Assembly: GCA_038521345.1 (NCBI GenBank)
Contig: JBCBKU010000002.1
Span: 1-64,000, forward strand
DNA from: JBCBKU01 sp038521345
Lineage (GTDB): Bacteria > Pseudomonadota > Alphaproteobacteria > Rhodobacterales > Rhodobacteraceae
Direction of reading: 5' to 3'
DNA: 64,000 nt
Part shown: positions 16,792 through 25,042 of the stretch, in pieces
Numbering within the stretch: the stretch's first letter is position 1
Layout: each line of letters begins with the position of its first letter
The notes under the pieces: model-generated
What the model was told of the DNA's origin: nothing
Databases searched by the model: none
What the model saw: the letters and a program-made list of their open reading frames with translations, nothing else
Program-made: the position numbers and the translations under genes

Positions 16792-17119
16792 GTCCCGTAT
16801 CCCGTCCGTATCACGCCGATATGCTAGCAGGCGGTAAGGGGTCGGGCTAGAATTGTCGAAACATGTTCGACACGTCGTCATTCTAGCGTGAGACAGGTGG
16901 GCGCAGGAGCGCTGCAAGAAACTCCTTGACAGGATCTTGACGCCCCGGGCGCGAGCCCTTAAGTCACGCCATCTCGACACAGAATCGGTGAAGTGACAGG
17001 GAACATCCCGCCCTCCGAACGATCGAGAGTGAACCCGAGCCCGGTGGCACTCGCGCCCCGGGCTTCCGTTGTGAAAAAAGGGCCTGGAACTACGGGCTCG
17101 CGACGAAAGGACTATCCAC
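16792..17119. other. divergent regulatory region, sulfotransferase / rpsM
   Basis: A 328-base gap between two divergent starts with no protein-like frame of its own. It must carry the promoter of the alpha operon (rpsM-rpsK-rpoA) and that of the sulfotransferase. The best plus-strand promoter candidate is at 16937-16964. Confidence 0.6.
16937..16964 (+). promoter_or_regulatory. candidate promoter of rpsM-rpsK-rpoA
   Basis: TTGACG at 16937-16942 and TTAAGT at 16959-16964 are separated by 16 bases, a fair sigma-70-type match with a good -35 and a weak -10. A second TTGACA at 16926-16931 lies just upstream. The position, about 155 bases before rpsM, leaves a long leader that could hold autoregulatory structure. 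Confidence 0.4.
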
Positions 17120-17488
17120 GTGGCACGTATTGCCGGCGTAAATATCCCGACTGCCAAGCGCGTTCCGATCGCGTTGACCTACATCACGGGGATCGGCCCC
17201 ACCTCGGCCAAGGCTATCTGTGAGGCCGTGAACATCGAGGCAACGCGACGTGTGAACGAGTTGTCGGATGCCGAGGTTCTCGCCATCCGCGAGCACATCG
17301 ATGCAAACTACACTGTTGAAGGCGACCTTCGCCGCGAAGTGCAGATGAACATCAAACGGTTGATGGATCTCGGCTGCTATCGCGGCCTGCGACACCGCCG
17401 TAATCTTCCCGTGCGCGGCCAGCGCACCCATACCAACGCACGCACGCGTAAGGGCCCGGCAAAGCCCATCGCAGGCAAGAAGAAGTAA
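17120..17488 (+). CDS. rpsM: 30S ribosomal protein S13
   Basis: Small-subunit protein S13 of the 30S head. It is 122 residues starting MARIAGVNIPTAKRV (initiation codon GTG at 17120, preceded by GAAAGGA). A helix-two-turn-helix region and the basic tail RGQRTHTNARTRKGPAKP are visible. It heads the alpha-operon segment here, separated from adk by an antisense sulfotransferase. Confidence 0.97.
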   Translation: MARIAGVNIPTAKRVPIALTYITGIGPTSAKAICEAVNIEATRRVNELSDAEVLAIREHIDANYTVEGDLRREVQMNIKRLMDLGCYRGLRHRRNLPVRGQRTHTNARTRKGPAKPIAGKKK

Positions 17489-17503
17489 GGGAGGGATCCG
17501 GAT

Positions 17504-17893
17504 ATGGCACGTGACCGTCGCGCTCCAAAAAAGAAGGTTTCCAAGAACATCGCCACTGGCGTTGCTCATGTGAACTCGTCGTTCAACAATACCAAGATCC
17601 TGATCTCTGACGTCCAGGGCAATGCGATTGCCTGGTCCTCGGCTGGAACTATGGGTTTCAAGGGTAGCCGGAAATCCACGCCCTATGCTGCTCAGATGGC
17701 TGCAGAAGACGCAGGCAAGAAGGCACAGGAACACGGTGTTCGTACGCTTGAGGTCGAGGTTCAGGGTCCGGGTTCTGGCCGCGAAAGCGCCCTTCGCGCT
17801 CTGGCCGCGGTCGGCTTCAACATAACGGCCATTCGCGATGTGACGCCGATCTCACACAATGGCTGTCGGCCTCCAAAGCGTCGTCGGGTCTGA
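17504..17893 (+). CDS. rpsK: 30S ribosomal protein S11
   Basis: Small-subunit platform protein S11. It is 129 residues with GVAHVNSSFNNTKILISD near the N-terminus and the C-terminal DVTPISHNGCRPPKRRRV. GGGAGGGAT precedes the start. It is followed by rpoA after 99 bases that include a small CCGCTGGTGCGG hairpin. Confidence 0.98.
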   Translation: MARDRRAPKKKVSKNIATGVAHVNSSFNNTKILISDVQGNAIAWSSAGTMGFKGSRKSTPYAAQMAAEDAGKKAQEHGVRTLEVEVQGPGSGRESALRALAAVGFNITAIRDVTPISHNGCRPPKRRRV

Positions 17894-17992
17894 TTTTTCC
17901 CCCTGCCGCTGGTGCGGCAGGACCTGCATTTCACCCTCGGGTGCTTGGGGCCTTGGGACATGGGGCGCCAGGCTAGAATTGAGGAGACATTC

Positions 17993-19009
17993 ATGATCCA
18001 CAAGAACTGGCAGGAACTCATCAAGCCCACGCAGCTTGAGGTCAAGCCCGGCAATGAACCCGCGCGGCAGGCGACCGTCGTCGCGGAACCGCTTGAGCGG
18101 GGTTTCGGTCTGACCCTCGGCAACGCGATCCGTCGGGTTCTTATGAGCTCACTCCAGGGCGCGGCCATCACGTCCGTCCAGATTGACAACGTGTTGCACG
18201 AGTTTTCGTCTGTCGCGGGAGTCCGCGAAGACGTGACTGATATCGTCCTGAACCTCAAAGGCGTCTCGATCCGGATGGAAGTCGAGGGTCCGAAGCGTCT
18301 CTCGATTTCAGCCAAAGGCCCGGCGGTCGTGACCGCGGGTGACATTTCGGAGAGTGCGGGAATCGAGATCCTGAACAAGGATCACGTGATCTGCCACCTC
18401 GACGACGGTGCGGACCTTTTCATCGAACTGACGGTCAACACCGGCAAGGGCTATGTCGCGGCCGACAAGAACCGGCCCGAAGACGCGCCTATTGGGCTTA
18501 TCCCAGTCGATGCGATCTACTCGCCGGTTAAGAAAGTCAGCTACGATGTCCAGCCGACCCGTGAAGGTCAGGTCCTTGACTACGACAAGCTGACGCTGAA
18601 GCTCGAAACCGACGGTTCGGTCACTCCGGATGACGCCGTGGCCTACGCCGCACGGATCCTTCAAGATCAGCTCTCGATCTTCGTCAATTTCGACGAGCCG
18701 GAATCGGCGCGTTCGGAAAGCGACGACGAAGGGCTCGAGTTCAACCCGCTTCTTCTTAAGAAAGTGGACGAGTTGGAACTGTCGGTGCGCTCGGCCAACT
18801 GCCTGAAAAACGACAACATAGTCTACATCGGGGATCTCATTCAGAAGACCGAGGCCGAGATGCTTCGGACCCCGAACTTTGGACGGAAGTCTCTAAACGA
18901 GATCAAAGAAGTTCTCTCGGGAATGGGTCTCCACCTTGGCATGGATGTTGAGGAATGGCCGCCGGAGAACATCGAGGATCTCGCGAAAAAGTTCGAGGAC
19001 CAATTCTAG
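17993..19009 (+). CDS. rpoA: DNA-directed RNA polymerase alpha subunit
   Basis: RNA polymerase alpha, which dimerises to start core assembly and binds UP elements and activators through its C-terminal domain. It is 338 residues from MIHKNWQELIKPTQ; the N-terminal domain contains GFGLTLGNAIRRVLMSSLQGAA. After a linker near residue 240, the C-terminal domain has LELSVRSANCLKNDNI and FGRKSLNEIKEVL. The ATG at 17993, preceded by GAGGAG, is preferred to the open frame beginning at 17912. Confidence 0.98.
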   Translation: MIHKNWQELIKPTQLEVKPGNEPARQATVVAEPLERGFGLTLGNAIRRVLMSSLQGAAITSVQIDNVLHEFSSVAGVREDVTDIVLNLKGVSIRMEVEGPKRLSISAKGPAVVTAGDISESAGIEILNKDHVICHLDDGADLFIELTVNTGKGYVAADKNRPEDAPIGLIPVDAIYSPVKKVSYDVQPTREGQVLDYDKLTLKLETDGSVTPDDAVAYAARILQDQLSIFVNFDEPESARSESDDEGLEFNPLLLKKVDELELSVRSANCLKNDNIVYIGDLIQKTEAEMLRTPNFGRKSLNEIKEVLSGMGLHLGMDVEEWPPENIEDLAKKFEDQF

Positions 19010-19040
19010 GCTGGTCCTCGGATGCCAAAAATTGTCTGGT

Positions 19041-19096
19041 CCGCGCGCTATGCGCCGCGCGGTCCGTGACGGACCGGGGCCTTCGGGCCCGGTTTG
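19041..19096 (+). promoter_or_regulatory. cluster of overlapping hairpins between rpoA and rplQ
   Basis: Three adjoining stems lie in the 206-base gap. CCGCGCG/CGCGCGG is at 19041-19062, GGTCCG/CGGACC at 19061-19075, and ACCGGGGCC/GGGCCCGGT (one mismatch) at 19073-19093, the last followed by TTTG. Neighbouring stems share bases, so they are partly mutually exclusive. They could be a partial terminator or attenuator that lowers read-through from rpoA into rplQ. Confidence 0.4.
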
Positions 19097-19215
19097 TTGT
19101 AAGAAACGGCACGCTTCGGTTCGCCGAGTCGTACCAAAGATGGGCCTTCGAGCCCCAAGGTGAGCGGTCTTCACGCAGAGGCCGCCGGACAAAGCACAAC
19201 GAAAGGACCTGAAAA

Positions 19216-19629
19216 ATGCGTCACGCCCGCGGCTACCGCCGTCTGAACCGCACGCACGAGCACCGCAAGGCGCTCTTCGCCAATATGGCTGGCTCGCTGA
19301 TCGAGCACGAACAGATCAAGACCACTTTGCCCAAGGCGAAAGAGCTTCGCCGCGTGGTTGAAAAGCTCGTAACCCTGGGTAAGCGCGGCGATCTTCACGC
19401 GCGCCGTCAGGCGGCCGCGCGCCTCAAGCAAGATGCCCATGTGGCCAAGTTGTTCGAGGTTCTGGGACCCCGCTATCACGACCGTCAGGGCGGCTATGTC
19501 CGTGTCCTGAAGGCGGGTTTTCGCTACGGCGATATGGCTCCCATGGCGATTGTCGAGCTTGTGGACCGCGACCCGGACGCCAAAGGCGCCGCAGACCGTG
19601 CCCGGCTTGAGGCGGAAGCTGAAGAATAA
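19216..19629 (+). CDS. rplQ: 50S ribosomal protein L17
   Basis: Large-subunit protein L17 near the tunnel exit. It is 137 residues with MRHARGYRRLNRTHEHRKAL at the start and the family core QIKTTLPKAKELRR. It is the last gene of the ribosomal cluster and is followed 32 bases later by a terminator. Confidence 0.97.
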   Translation: MRHARGYRRLNRTHEHRKALFANMAGSLIEHEQIKTTLPKAKELRRVVEKLVTLGKRGDLHARRQAAARLKQDAHVAKLFEVLGPRYHDRQGGYVRVLKAGFRYGDMAPMAIVELVDRDPDAKGAADRARLEAEAEE

Positions 19630-19661
19630 GAACGGGCGATCCTGCCGGTGCTTTGAAGGGT

Positions 19662-19687
19662 CACCGGGCGCACGCGCCCGGTGTTTC
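19662..19687 (+). terminator. terminator after rplQ
   Basis: A perfect 9-bp stem, CACCGGGCG / CGCCCGGTG, with a 4-base CACG loop, followed by TTTCT. It closes the ribosomal supercluster and lies just before the end of the small minus-strand gene at 19697. Confidence 0.75.
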
Positions 19688-19696
19688 TATGTCGGA

Positions 19697-19885
19697 TCAG
19701 CTTTGCGTCTTTTTCTCGGTGGGGCTCGCGTATAACCTGCTCAGGTGCACGCTTGTCGATAGGTCATGGGCCGTCGCGCCTTTTTTGGCGCTCATGCGTA
19801 GAAACTGCATGAGGTCCTGACGTATGCCGGAGGGCAAGCGATTGATATATGATGCGAATTCAGCTTCGCTTTGCGGCACGGACAT
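19697..19885 (-). CDS. small protein of unknown function, 62 residues
   Basis: A short gene divergent from luxR. It encodes a soluble, mildly basic protein beginning MSVPQSEAEFASYINRLP and containing a helical DLMQFLRMSAKKG segment. GAGGAATGG stands directly before the ATG at 19885, a good ribosome-binding site, which makes this more than a chance frame. I do not recognise the family. Its divergent position suggests that it may share control with luxR. Confidence 0.5.
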   Translation of the reverse strand: MSVPQSEAEFASYINRLPSGIRQDLMQFLRMSAKKGATAHDLSTSVHLSRLYASPTEKKTQS

Positions 19886-19926
19886 CCATTCCTCAGGCAG
19901 ATCCCAGTTTCGGAATTCAATTTAAG

Positions 19927-19956
19927 GTTGACTGGAATCGGATCAACTTGTCTAAA
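19927..19956 (+). promoter_or_regulatory. luxR promoter with LuxR-operator-like dyad
   Basis: TTGACT (19928-19933) and TCTAAA (19951-19956) are spaced by exactly 17 bases, a good sigma-70-type promoter for Rhodobacterales. An inverted repeat, GTTGA-N11-TCAAC (19927-19931 and 19943-19947), lies across the -35 and spacer, where a LuxR-type regulator could bind. The inferred transcript would start about 20 bases before the luxR ATG at 19985. Confidence 0.45.
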
Positions 19957-19984
19957 AAGGCAATGGTGGGGAGCGGTGTCGGTT

Positions 19985-20608
19985 ATGCATTATAGAGATA
20001 GCGAACATACCAGTATCGATCTCGGGCTCGCGCGGCTCACCAAGCTTGCTCCGATGGGATACGCGCTCGCCCTGCACATTCGGTTCGCTTCGGCGCATTT
20101 GATGTTTCAAACCTATCCATCGGAGTGGATCGAACGATACACGGCCCGCGGATATATGCTTTGCGATCCTATGATTTCCTGGGGGTTTGGTGGCGAAGGC
20201 GCCCAAAGATGGAGCGACCTGGGCATGCCGGATCCGCACGATATTTTCGGACAGGCGGCCGAGTTCGGACTGAATTATGGTGTGGCGATTTCCTGCGGTC
20301 CCGTTTCGTCCCGATCGATCGGTGGGTTCGCCCGTGCGGACCGCGAATTTACGGATGCCGAAATCGAGAAGATCCAAGACACGGTCTTGCACTTGCACCA
20401 GGCTTCGACACCACCGACGTCACTGACTGCGGCCCAACGGCACGCGCTTCGTCTGATCGCAAACGGGAGCCGCCACGCCGAGGCGGCCGCGCTATTGGGT
20501 ATTTCCGAAAGCGCGCTCAAGGCCCGGCTCAAATCGGCCCGGGAACGCTTGTTCGCGCGCACGACTGCCGAGGCGATCCAACGCGCCCAGGAGTATAACC
20601 TCCTCTAG
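19985..20608 (+). CDS. luxR: LuxR-family quorum-sensing transcriptional regulator
   Basis: Transcription factor that senses the acyl-homoserine lactone presumably made by the adjacent LuxI. It is 207 residues: an N-terminal autoinducer-binding domain (about residues 15-150, with the WIERY and DPMISWGF ligand-pocket positions) and a C-terminal helix-turn-helix (about 155-200, EAAALLGISESALKARLKSA). I start it at the ATG at 19985, preceded by GGGGAG. The longer frame from 19871 would include the likely promoter. luxI follows after 56 bases. Confidence 0.9.
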   Translation: MHYRDSEHTSIDLGLARLTKLAPMGYALALHIRFASAHLMFQTYPSEWIERYTARGYMLCDPMISWGFGGEGAQRWSDLGMPDPHDIFGQAAEFGLNYGVAISCGPVSSRSIGGFARADREFTDAEIEKIQDTVLHLHQASTPPTSLTAAQRHALRLIANGSRHAEAAALLGISESALKARLKSARERLFARTTAEAIQRAQEYNLL

Positions 20609-20664
20609 GCCAGCCCCCCGCTTGCAATGGTTTTCTCAACCCAACCAAGCTGGAGGCTTAGCCC

Positions 20665-21252
20665 ATGCAAACAACCACTTTGTCTTTTCAGAATATGCAC
20701 GTGCACGGTGCGCTGTTTACAGATGTCCTGAAGGCCCGGCACGAGAGTTTTATCGTGCAGAACAATTGGGACCTACCCGAAGTCGACGGGATGGAGTTCG
20801 ACCAGTACGACACACCGCTTAGCCGCTGGATCGCGGTTCATCACCTCGGTCGGGTTCTCGCCGGTATCCGTCTGACACCCACGACGGCACGCTGCGGGAT
20901 CTACACATACATGATCCGTGATGCTCAGTTGGGGCTGCTCGAATCGATTCCGTCGGATCTGTTGTTCGAGAATGCGCCCGTCGCGCCCCATATTTGGGAG
21001 GCAAGCCGCGTCTTCGTGGCGCAGGACGTGCCGGCGGCCCAACGCGCCGACGTGCAGGCGAGTCTGATGGAGGCCATGGTGCGCACGGCCCGGGAAGAGG
21101 GGGCGACGCAGCTGATCGGGTTATGTCCACGCGCATGGATGCGCTGGATGCGGCGTCTCGGCTATACGACCGAGCACGTGGGGCCCTGCCTGGAAATTGG
21201 CGGATCGAAGAACCAAGCCATCTTCATGCGCCTGCACGCCATGCTGCACTGA
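20665..21252 (+). CDS. luxI: acyl-homoserine-lactone synthase (LuxI family)
   Basis: Makes an N-acyl-homoserine lactone from S-adenosylmethionine and an acyl-ACP. It is 195 residues. All the usual LuxI invariant positions can be matched: R25, F29, W35, D46, D49, R69, E112 and R115. The acyl chain length cannot be predicted by eye. A CTGGAGGC ribosome-binding site precedes the ATG. It forms a tandem luxR-luxI operon and ends in a terminator before rarA. Confidence 0.9.
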   Translation: MQTTTLSFQNMHVHGALFTDVLKARHESFIVQNNWDLPEVDGMEFDQYDTPLSRWIAVHHLGRVLAGIRLTPTTARCGIYTYMIRDAQLGLLESIPSDLLFENAPVAPHIWEASRVFVAQDVPAAQRADVQASLMEAMVRTAREEGATQLIGLCPRAWMRWMRRLGYTTEHVGPCLEIGGSKNQAIFMRLHAMLH

Positions 21253-21265
21253 GCGGTTTCCCGAC

Positions 21266-21293
21266 AGGGCGTTCGCGATCCGCGAACGCCCTT
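21266..21293 (+). terminator. terminator hairpin after luxI
   Basis: A perfect 11-bp stem, GGGCGTTCGCG / CGCGAACGCCC (21267-21277 and 21281-21291), with a 3-base loop and a flanking A-T pair. Only two T residues follow, so it is a strong hairpin but a modest intrinsic terminator. Confidence 0.6.
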
Positions 21294-21328
21294 CACGGGT
21301 CGATGCGCCCCGTCTAGGGTGACGGCTC

Positions 21329-22651
21329 ATGGCTGATCTCTTTGATAAATCCACTCTGCCCGCGGAACCCAAGGCCGACCAGCCGGATATTCGGCCATTG
21401 GCCGAGCGTCTGCGTCCGATCTCATTGTCGGAGGTCATCGGGCAGGATCACGTTCTGGGCCCCGACGCGCCGCTAGGCTCGATGTTGGCCCAAGGCACGC
21501 TGACTTCGGTGGTTCTCTGGGGGCCCCCGGGAGTCGGCAAGACGACCATCGCACGGCTTTTGGCCGACGCGACCTCGATGCGGTTCGTTCAAGTCAGCGC
21601 GATTTTTACCGGCGTGTCCGATCTGCGCGCCGTGTTCGAGGCCGCACGCCTTGCCGCAGAGAACCGGCGACGGACACTTCTGTTCGTCGACGAAATCCAC
21701 CGGTTCAACAAGGCCCAGCAGGACGGTTTCCTGCCGCATATGGAAGACGGAACCATCGTGCTCGTTGGCGCGACCACGGAAAACCCGTCGTTCGAGTTGA
21801 ACGCGGCATTGTTGTCCCGGGCGCAGGTGCTGGTTCTGAACCGGCTGGACGAAGTCGGGCTGGAGCGGCTGACGCAACGGGCCGAGCGTGCCCTTGGACA
21901 CGCACTTCCCCTGAAAGCAGATGCGCGGGACGCCTTAATCGGGATGGCCGATGGCGACGGGCGTACTTTGCTGAACATGATCGAACAGATCGAGGGTTGG
22001 GATGCTCCGGGTAAACTCGGTCCCGAGGTTTTGGCCGAACGTTTGAACCGTCGCGCCGCAGTCTACGACAAGGCCGGTGATCAGCATTACAACTTGATAT
22101 CGGCCCTCCACAAATCTGTCAGGGGGTCCGATCCTGACGCGGCGCTCTACTGGCTGTCGCGGATGTTGGGCGGGGGCGAGGACCCGCGTTACATCGCGCG
22201 GCGGGTGACCCGTATGGCGGTCGAGGACATTGGCCTTGCCGATCCCCAGGCCCAGGCCATTTGCCTGCAGGCTTGGGAAACCTACGAGCGTCTTGGGTCG
22301 CCCGAGGGCGAACTGGCGCTGGCGCAGGCCGTGATCTACCTCGCGCTCGCTCCGAAATCGAATGCTGGATACGTGGCTTACAAGGCGGCGCAGAAGGTTG
22401 CGAAGACCACCGGTTCGGCGCCGCCGCCGATGCATATTCTGAACGCGCCCACGTCTCTGATGAAAGAGCAAGGCTACGGCGATGGCTATGCCTACGACCA
22501 TGACGCCGAAGACGGGTTCTCGGGTCAGAACTATTTTCCGGATGGACTGAAACGTGGCGCGTACTATCACCCGGTCGAGCGGGGCTTCGAACGCGAACTC
22601 AAGAAACGCCTCGACTTCTTCGTGGGTCTTCGGGCCAAGCGCGATGGTTGA
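21329..22651 (+). CDS. rarA: replication-associated recombination protein A (AAA+ ATPase)
   Basis: MgsA/RarA/WRNIP1-type clamp-loader-like ATPase acting at stalled replication forks. It is 440 residues with Walker A GPPGVGKTT (65-73) and Walker B LLFVDEIHRF (about 112-121), plus the tetramerisation domain with PNDPRYIARR-like sequence (GGEDPRYIARRVTRM) and the C-terminal GYAYDHDAEDGFSGQNYFP block. It starts a forward run with crcB, the pseudouridine synthase and the ATP12 gene. Confidence 0.95.
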   Translation: MADLFDKSTLPAEPKADQPDIRPLAERLRPISLSEVIGQDHVLGPDAPLGSMLAQGTLTSVVLWGPPGVGKTTIARLLADATSMRFVQVSAIFTGVSDLRAVFEAARLAAENRRRTLLFVDEIHRFNKAQQDGFLPHMEDGTIVLVGATTENPSFELNAALLSRAQVLVLNRLDEVGLERLTQRAERALGHALPLKADARDALIGMADGDGRTLLNMIEQIEGWDAPGKLGPEVLAERLNRRAAVYDKAGDQHYNLISALHKSVRGSDPDAALYWLSRMLGGGEDPRYIARRVTRMAVEDIGLADPQAQAICLQAWETYERLGSPEGELALAQAVIYLALAPKSNAGYVAYKAAQKVAKTTGSAPPPMHILNAPTSLMKEQGYGDGYAYDHDAEDGFSGQNYFPDGLKRGAYYHPVERGFERELKKRLDFFVGLRAKRDG

Positions 22652-22681
22652 CAAGATCGGCTGGCCTTCCGATTTAGCGCC

Positions 22682-23059
22682 ATGATCTGGACAACTATGC
22701 AGGTGGCGCTTGGGGGCGCGATCGGGGCGGCGCTACGCCACGTGGTGGGCGCTGTCATCGCCAGAGCGGGAGTAGGGGCGTTCCCTCTCGGAGTACTGAC
22801 CGTGAACGTGATCGGTTCATTCTTGATGGGCGTCTTCATCTCCGCAGCTGCGCAACGCGGTCTCACTCCGTGGTCGCCCTTCGTCGCCACCGGAATCCTC
22901 GGCGGCTTCACGACGTTCTCGGCGTTCTCCCTTGAGACGGTCACGCTTTGGGAGCGTGGGGACCAAGCGCAGGCCGTCCTCTATATTGGTGTGTCTGTGG
23001 TGCTGTCCGTCGCGGCGCTTGTGCTGGGGACTTGGGCCGCCCGGACGGCGATGGCATGA
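22682..23059 (+). CDS. crcB: fluoride ion channel CrcB/Fluc
   Basis: Small inner-membrane protein that exports fluoride as a dual-topology dimer. It is 125 residues with four hydrophobic segments, the conserved Asn in LTVNVIGSF (residue 42) and GFTTFSAFS (75-83) carrying the pore phenylalanines. No fluoride riboswitch was seen in the 30-base gap upstream. The stop overlaps the start of the next gene (ATGA). Confidence 0.9.
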   Translation: MIWTTMQVALGGAIGAALRHVVGAVIARAGVGAFPLGVLTVNVIGSFLMGVFISAAAQRGLTPWSPFVATGILGGFTTFSAFSLETVTLWERGDQAQAVLYIGVSVVLSVAALVLGTWAARTAMA

Positions 23060-24099
23060 GCGGTGTTCAGACCCTAACTGTCGGATCCGATGAAGGTGAT
23101 CAGCGCCTCGATCGGTGGTTCCGGCGGCACTTTCCCCTCATCAGTCAGGGGCGGATCGAAAAACTCTGCCGAAAGGGCGAGATCCGAGTGGATGGCGGTC
23201 GCGTGCGCGCATCGACGCGTGTGGCGGTCGGACAGAAGGTCCGTGTGCCGCCGCTTGGGGAGGCTCCCCCACCTGCAATGGCACCGCGCCCGCGAGTTTC
23301 CGACGCTGATGCTGACATGATCCGGGCCGCAGTCATTTGGCGGGACGACCATCTCATCGTTCTGAACAAGCCGGCCGGATTGCCAAGCCAGGGCGGCAGC
23401 GGTCACTTGCGCCACGTGGACGGTCTTTCAGAGGCGTTGCGGTTCGGGGCCGAAGACAAGCCTCGACTTGTCCACCGGCTCGACAAGGACACGTCCGGAG
23501 TGCTGGTGCTGGCTCGGACCCGCAGCGCCGCGGCCGCCTTGGCAGATATTCTGCAAGATCGTGCGACACGGAAGATCTACTGGGCGGCGGTCGCCGGTGT
23601 GCCCAAGCCGCGAAAGGGCACGATCCGTTGGGGGCTGCGCAAGGCCGGTGGACATGGTCCTTCGGGACAGGGCGAGAAAATGGAAATTCTCCATCCCGAT
23701 GACATTGATGGAACCACCGGCGCGAAGCGCGCGACAACTGACTACGCCGTGATTTCAGCACTTGGGACGCGCGCGGCTTGGGTCGCCCTTGTGCCGATCA
23801 CAGGGCGCACCCATCAATTGCGCGCGCATATGGCGGCTTTGGGCAATCCGATCGCGGGCGATGGCAAGTACGGTGGATCGGGGCAGGAGAACCTTGGTGA
23901 CGGATGGGGCGCCGGACTTGGCGGCGGGATCAGCCGCAAACTTCACCTGCATGCGCGCTCCATCGCTTTTACTCATCCGGTGACCGGCAGAGGGCTGCGG
24001 TTTCAGGCACCGCTTCCGGAGCATATGGCACGGACATGGGATCTCGTTGGGTGGGATGCAACCGACGCGCCGGACGATCCGTTTCTGGACGAGGAGTAG
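23056..24099 (+). CDS. rluC: RluA-family 23S rRNA pseudouridine synthase (RluC/RluD-like)
   Basis: Isomerises uridine to pseudouridine in rRNA. It is 347 residues: an N-terminal S4 RNA-binding domain (about residues 17-65) followed by the catalytic domain with HRLDKDTSG at 140-148, where Asp143 is the nucleophile, and GRTHQLRAHMA further on. The start overlaps the crcB stop by 4 bases; the frame is open upstream, but that part lies within crcB. The RluC versus RluD choice is by neighbourhood, not proven. Confidence 0.85.
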   Translation: MSGVQTLTVGSDEGDQRLDRWFRRHFPLISQGRIEKLCRKGEIRVDGGRVRASTRVAVGQKVRVPPLGEAPPPAMAPRPRVSDADADMIRAAVIWRDDHLIVLNKPAGLPSQGGSGHLRHVDGLSEALRFGAEDKPRLVHRLDKDTSGVLVLARTRSAAAALADILQDRATRKIYWAAVAGVPKPRKGTIRWGLRKAGGHGPSGQGEKMEILHPDDIDGTTGAKRATTDYAVISALGTRAAWVALVPITGRTHQLRAHMAALGNPIAGDGKYGGSGQENLGDGWGAGLGGGISRKLHLHARSIAFTHPVTGRGLRFQAPLPEHMARTWDLVGWDATDAPDDPFLDEE

Positions 24100-24102
24100 G
24101 GC

Positions 24103-24819
24103 ATGAGCGACTGGGTCGCGAAGCGCTTTTGGAAAGAAGTGTCCGTCGCCGATGCTGACGGTGGCTACCTGGTTCGTCTTGATGCGCGGGAATTGCGCGC
24201 GCCCGGCAAGACGCGTCTTCTCCTGCCTTCGCGGGCCCTTGCCGAGCGCGTCGCCGACGAGTGGCGTGCGCAGGACGAGGTCATCCGAGCGGATGCAATG
24301 CCGATAACACGCATCGCAAACTCGGCGACCGAAAAGGTCCCGGGCGCGCGCTCGGCGGTTATTGAAAGCCTGACCGAATTCGGCACAACGGACCTTCTGT
24401 GCTACCGGGCCGAATCCCCCGCCGAACTTGTGGCGAGGCAAGGGGCAGCCTGGGATCCGTGGCTTGAATGGGTTGTGCAGGCGCACGGAGCGGCGCTTCG
24501 GACAACGGCGGGAATCATGCCGGTCGCTCAGGACCAGGCATCGATTGAGGCTCTTGCGCGGCCGGTGCGCGCGCTCACGAACTTCGAATTGGCCGCTTTT
24601 CATGATCTCGTCCATTTATCGGGTTCAGCCGTCCTCGCCCTTGCCGTCGAAGCCGGTGAATTGCATGCGCAAAGGGCGTGGGACCTGTCGCGGATTGATG
24701 ACGAATGGCAGATCGAACAATGGGGTCTCGACCCAGAAGCCGAGGAAATGGCCCGAAAAAAGAACGCAGCGTTTCTTTTGGCTGAACAATTTTTGTCATT
24801 GGTACGAACAAAGCCGTAA
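24103..24819 (+). CDS. ATP12-family F1-ATPase assembly chaperone
   Basis: Homologue of mitochondrial ATP12, which protects free F1 alpha subunit before assembly; bacterial members are almost confined to alphaproteobacteria. It is 238 residues. The N-terminal VAKRFWKEVSVADADGGYLVRLD and the motifs LPSRALAERVADEWRAQ and TDLLCYRAESP are typical. It follows the pseudouridine synthase gene after 3 bases, so it is probably co-transcribed. Confidence 0.9.
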   Translation: MSDWVAKRFWKEVSVADADGGYLVRLDARELRAPGKTRLLLPSRALAERVADEWRAQDEVIRADAMPITRIANSATEKVPGARSAVIESLTEFGTTDLLCYRAESPAELVARQGAAWDPWLEWVVQAHGAALRTTAGIMPVAQDQASIEALARPVRALTNFELAAFHDLVHLSGSAVLALAVEAGELHAQRAWDLSRIDDEWQIEQWGLDPEAEEMARKKNAAFLLAEQFLSLVRTKP

Positions 24820-25042
24820 GTCTTTGCAGACATAGACCGGTTACGCGAAGGGCGTTTTCCCGCCAGATGCATCTCCGACGAGCACATGCTGTGTTTTTTG
24901 GCGCCGCGCCTTGACCTCTTGCAACCTTGTCCACAGTATCCTGCGCGTCGGGGGCATACGTTCCTGCAATTGACATACCTGTTGCAACATGGGTGGGCTG
25001 AACCACCCGGAACAGCGGGTGGAACATCAGGATGAGGTAAAC

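Noticed and set aside
24970..24986. Sigma-54-like promoter before aapJ
   Set aside because: TGACATA-N4-TTGCA has the right spacing and the -12 GC, but the nearly invariant -24 GG is GA. No good sigma-70 -10 follows the TTGACA either, so no promoter is claimed.
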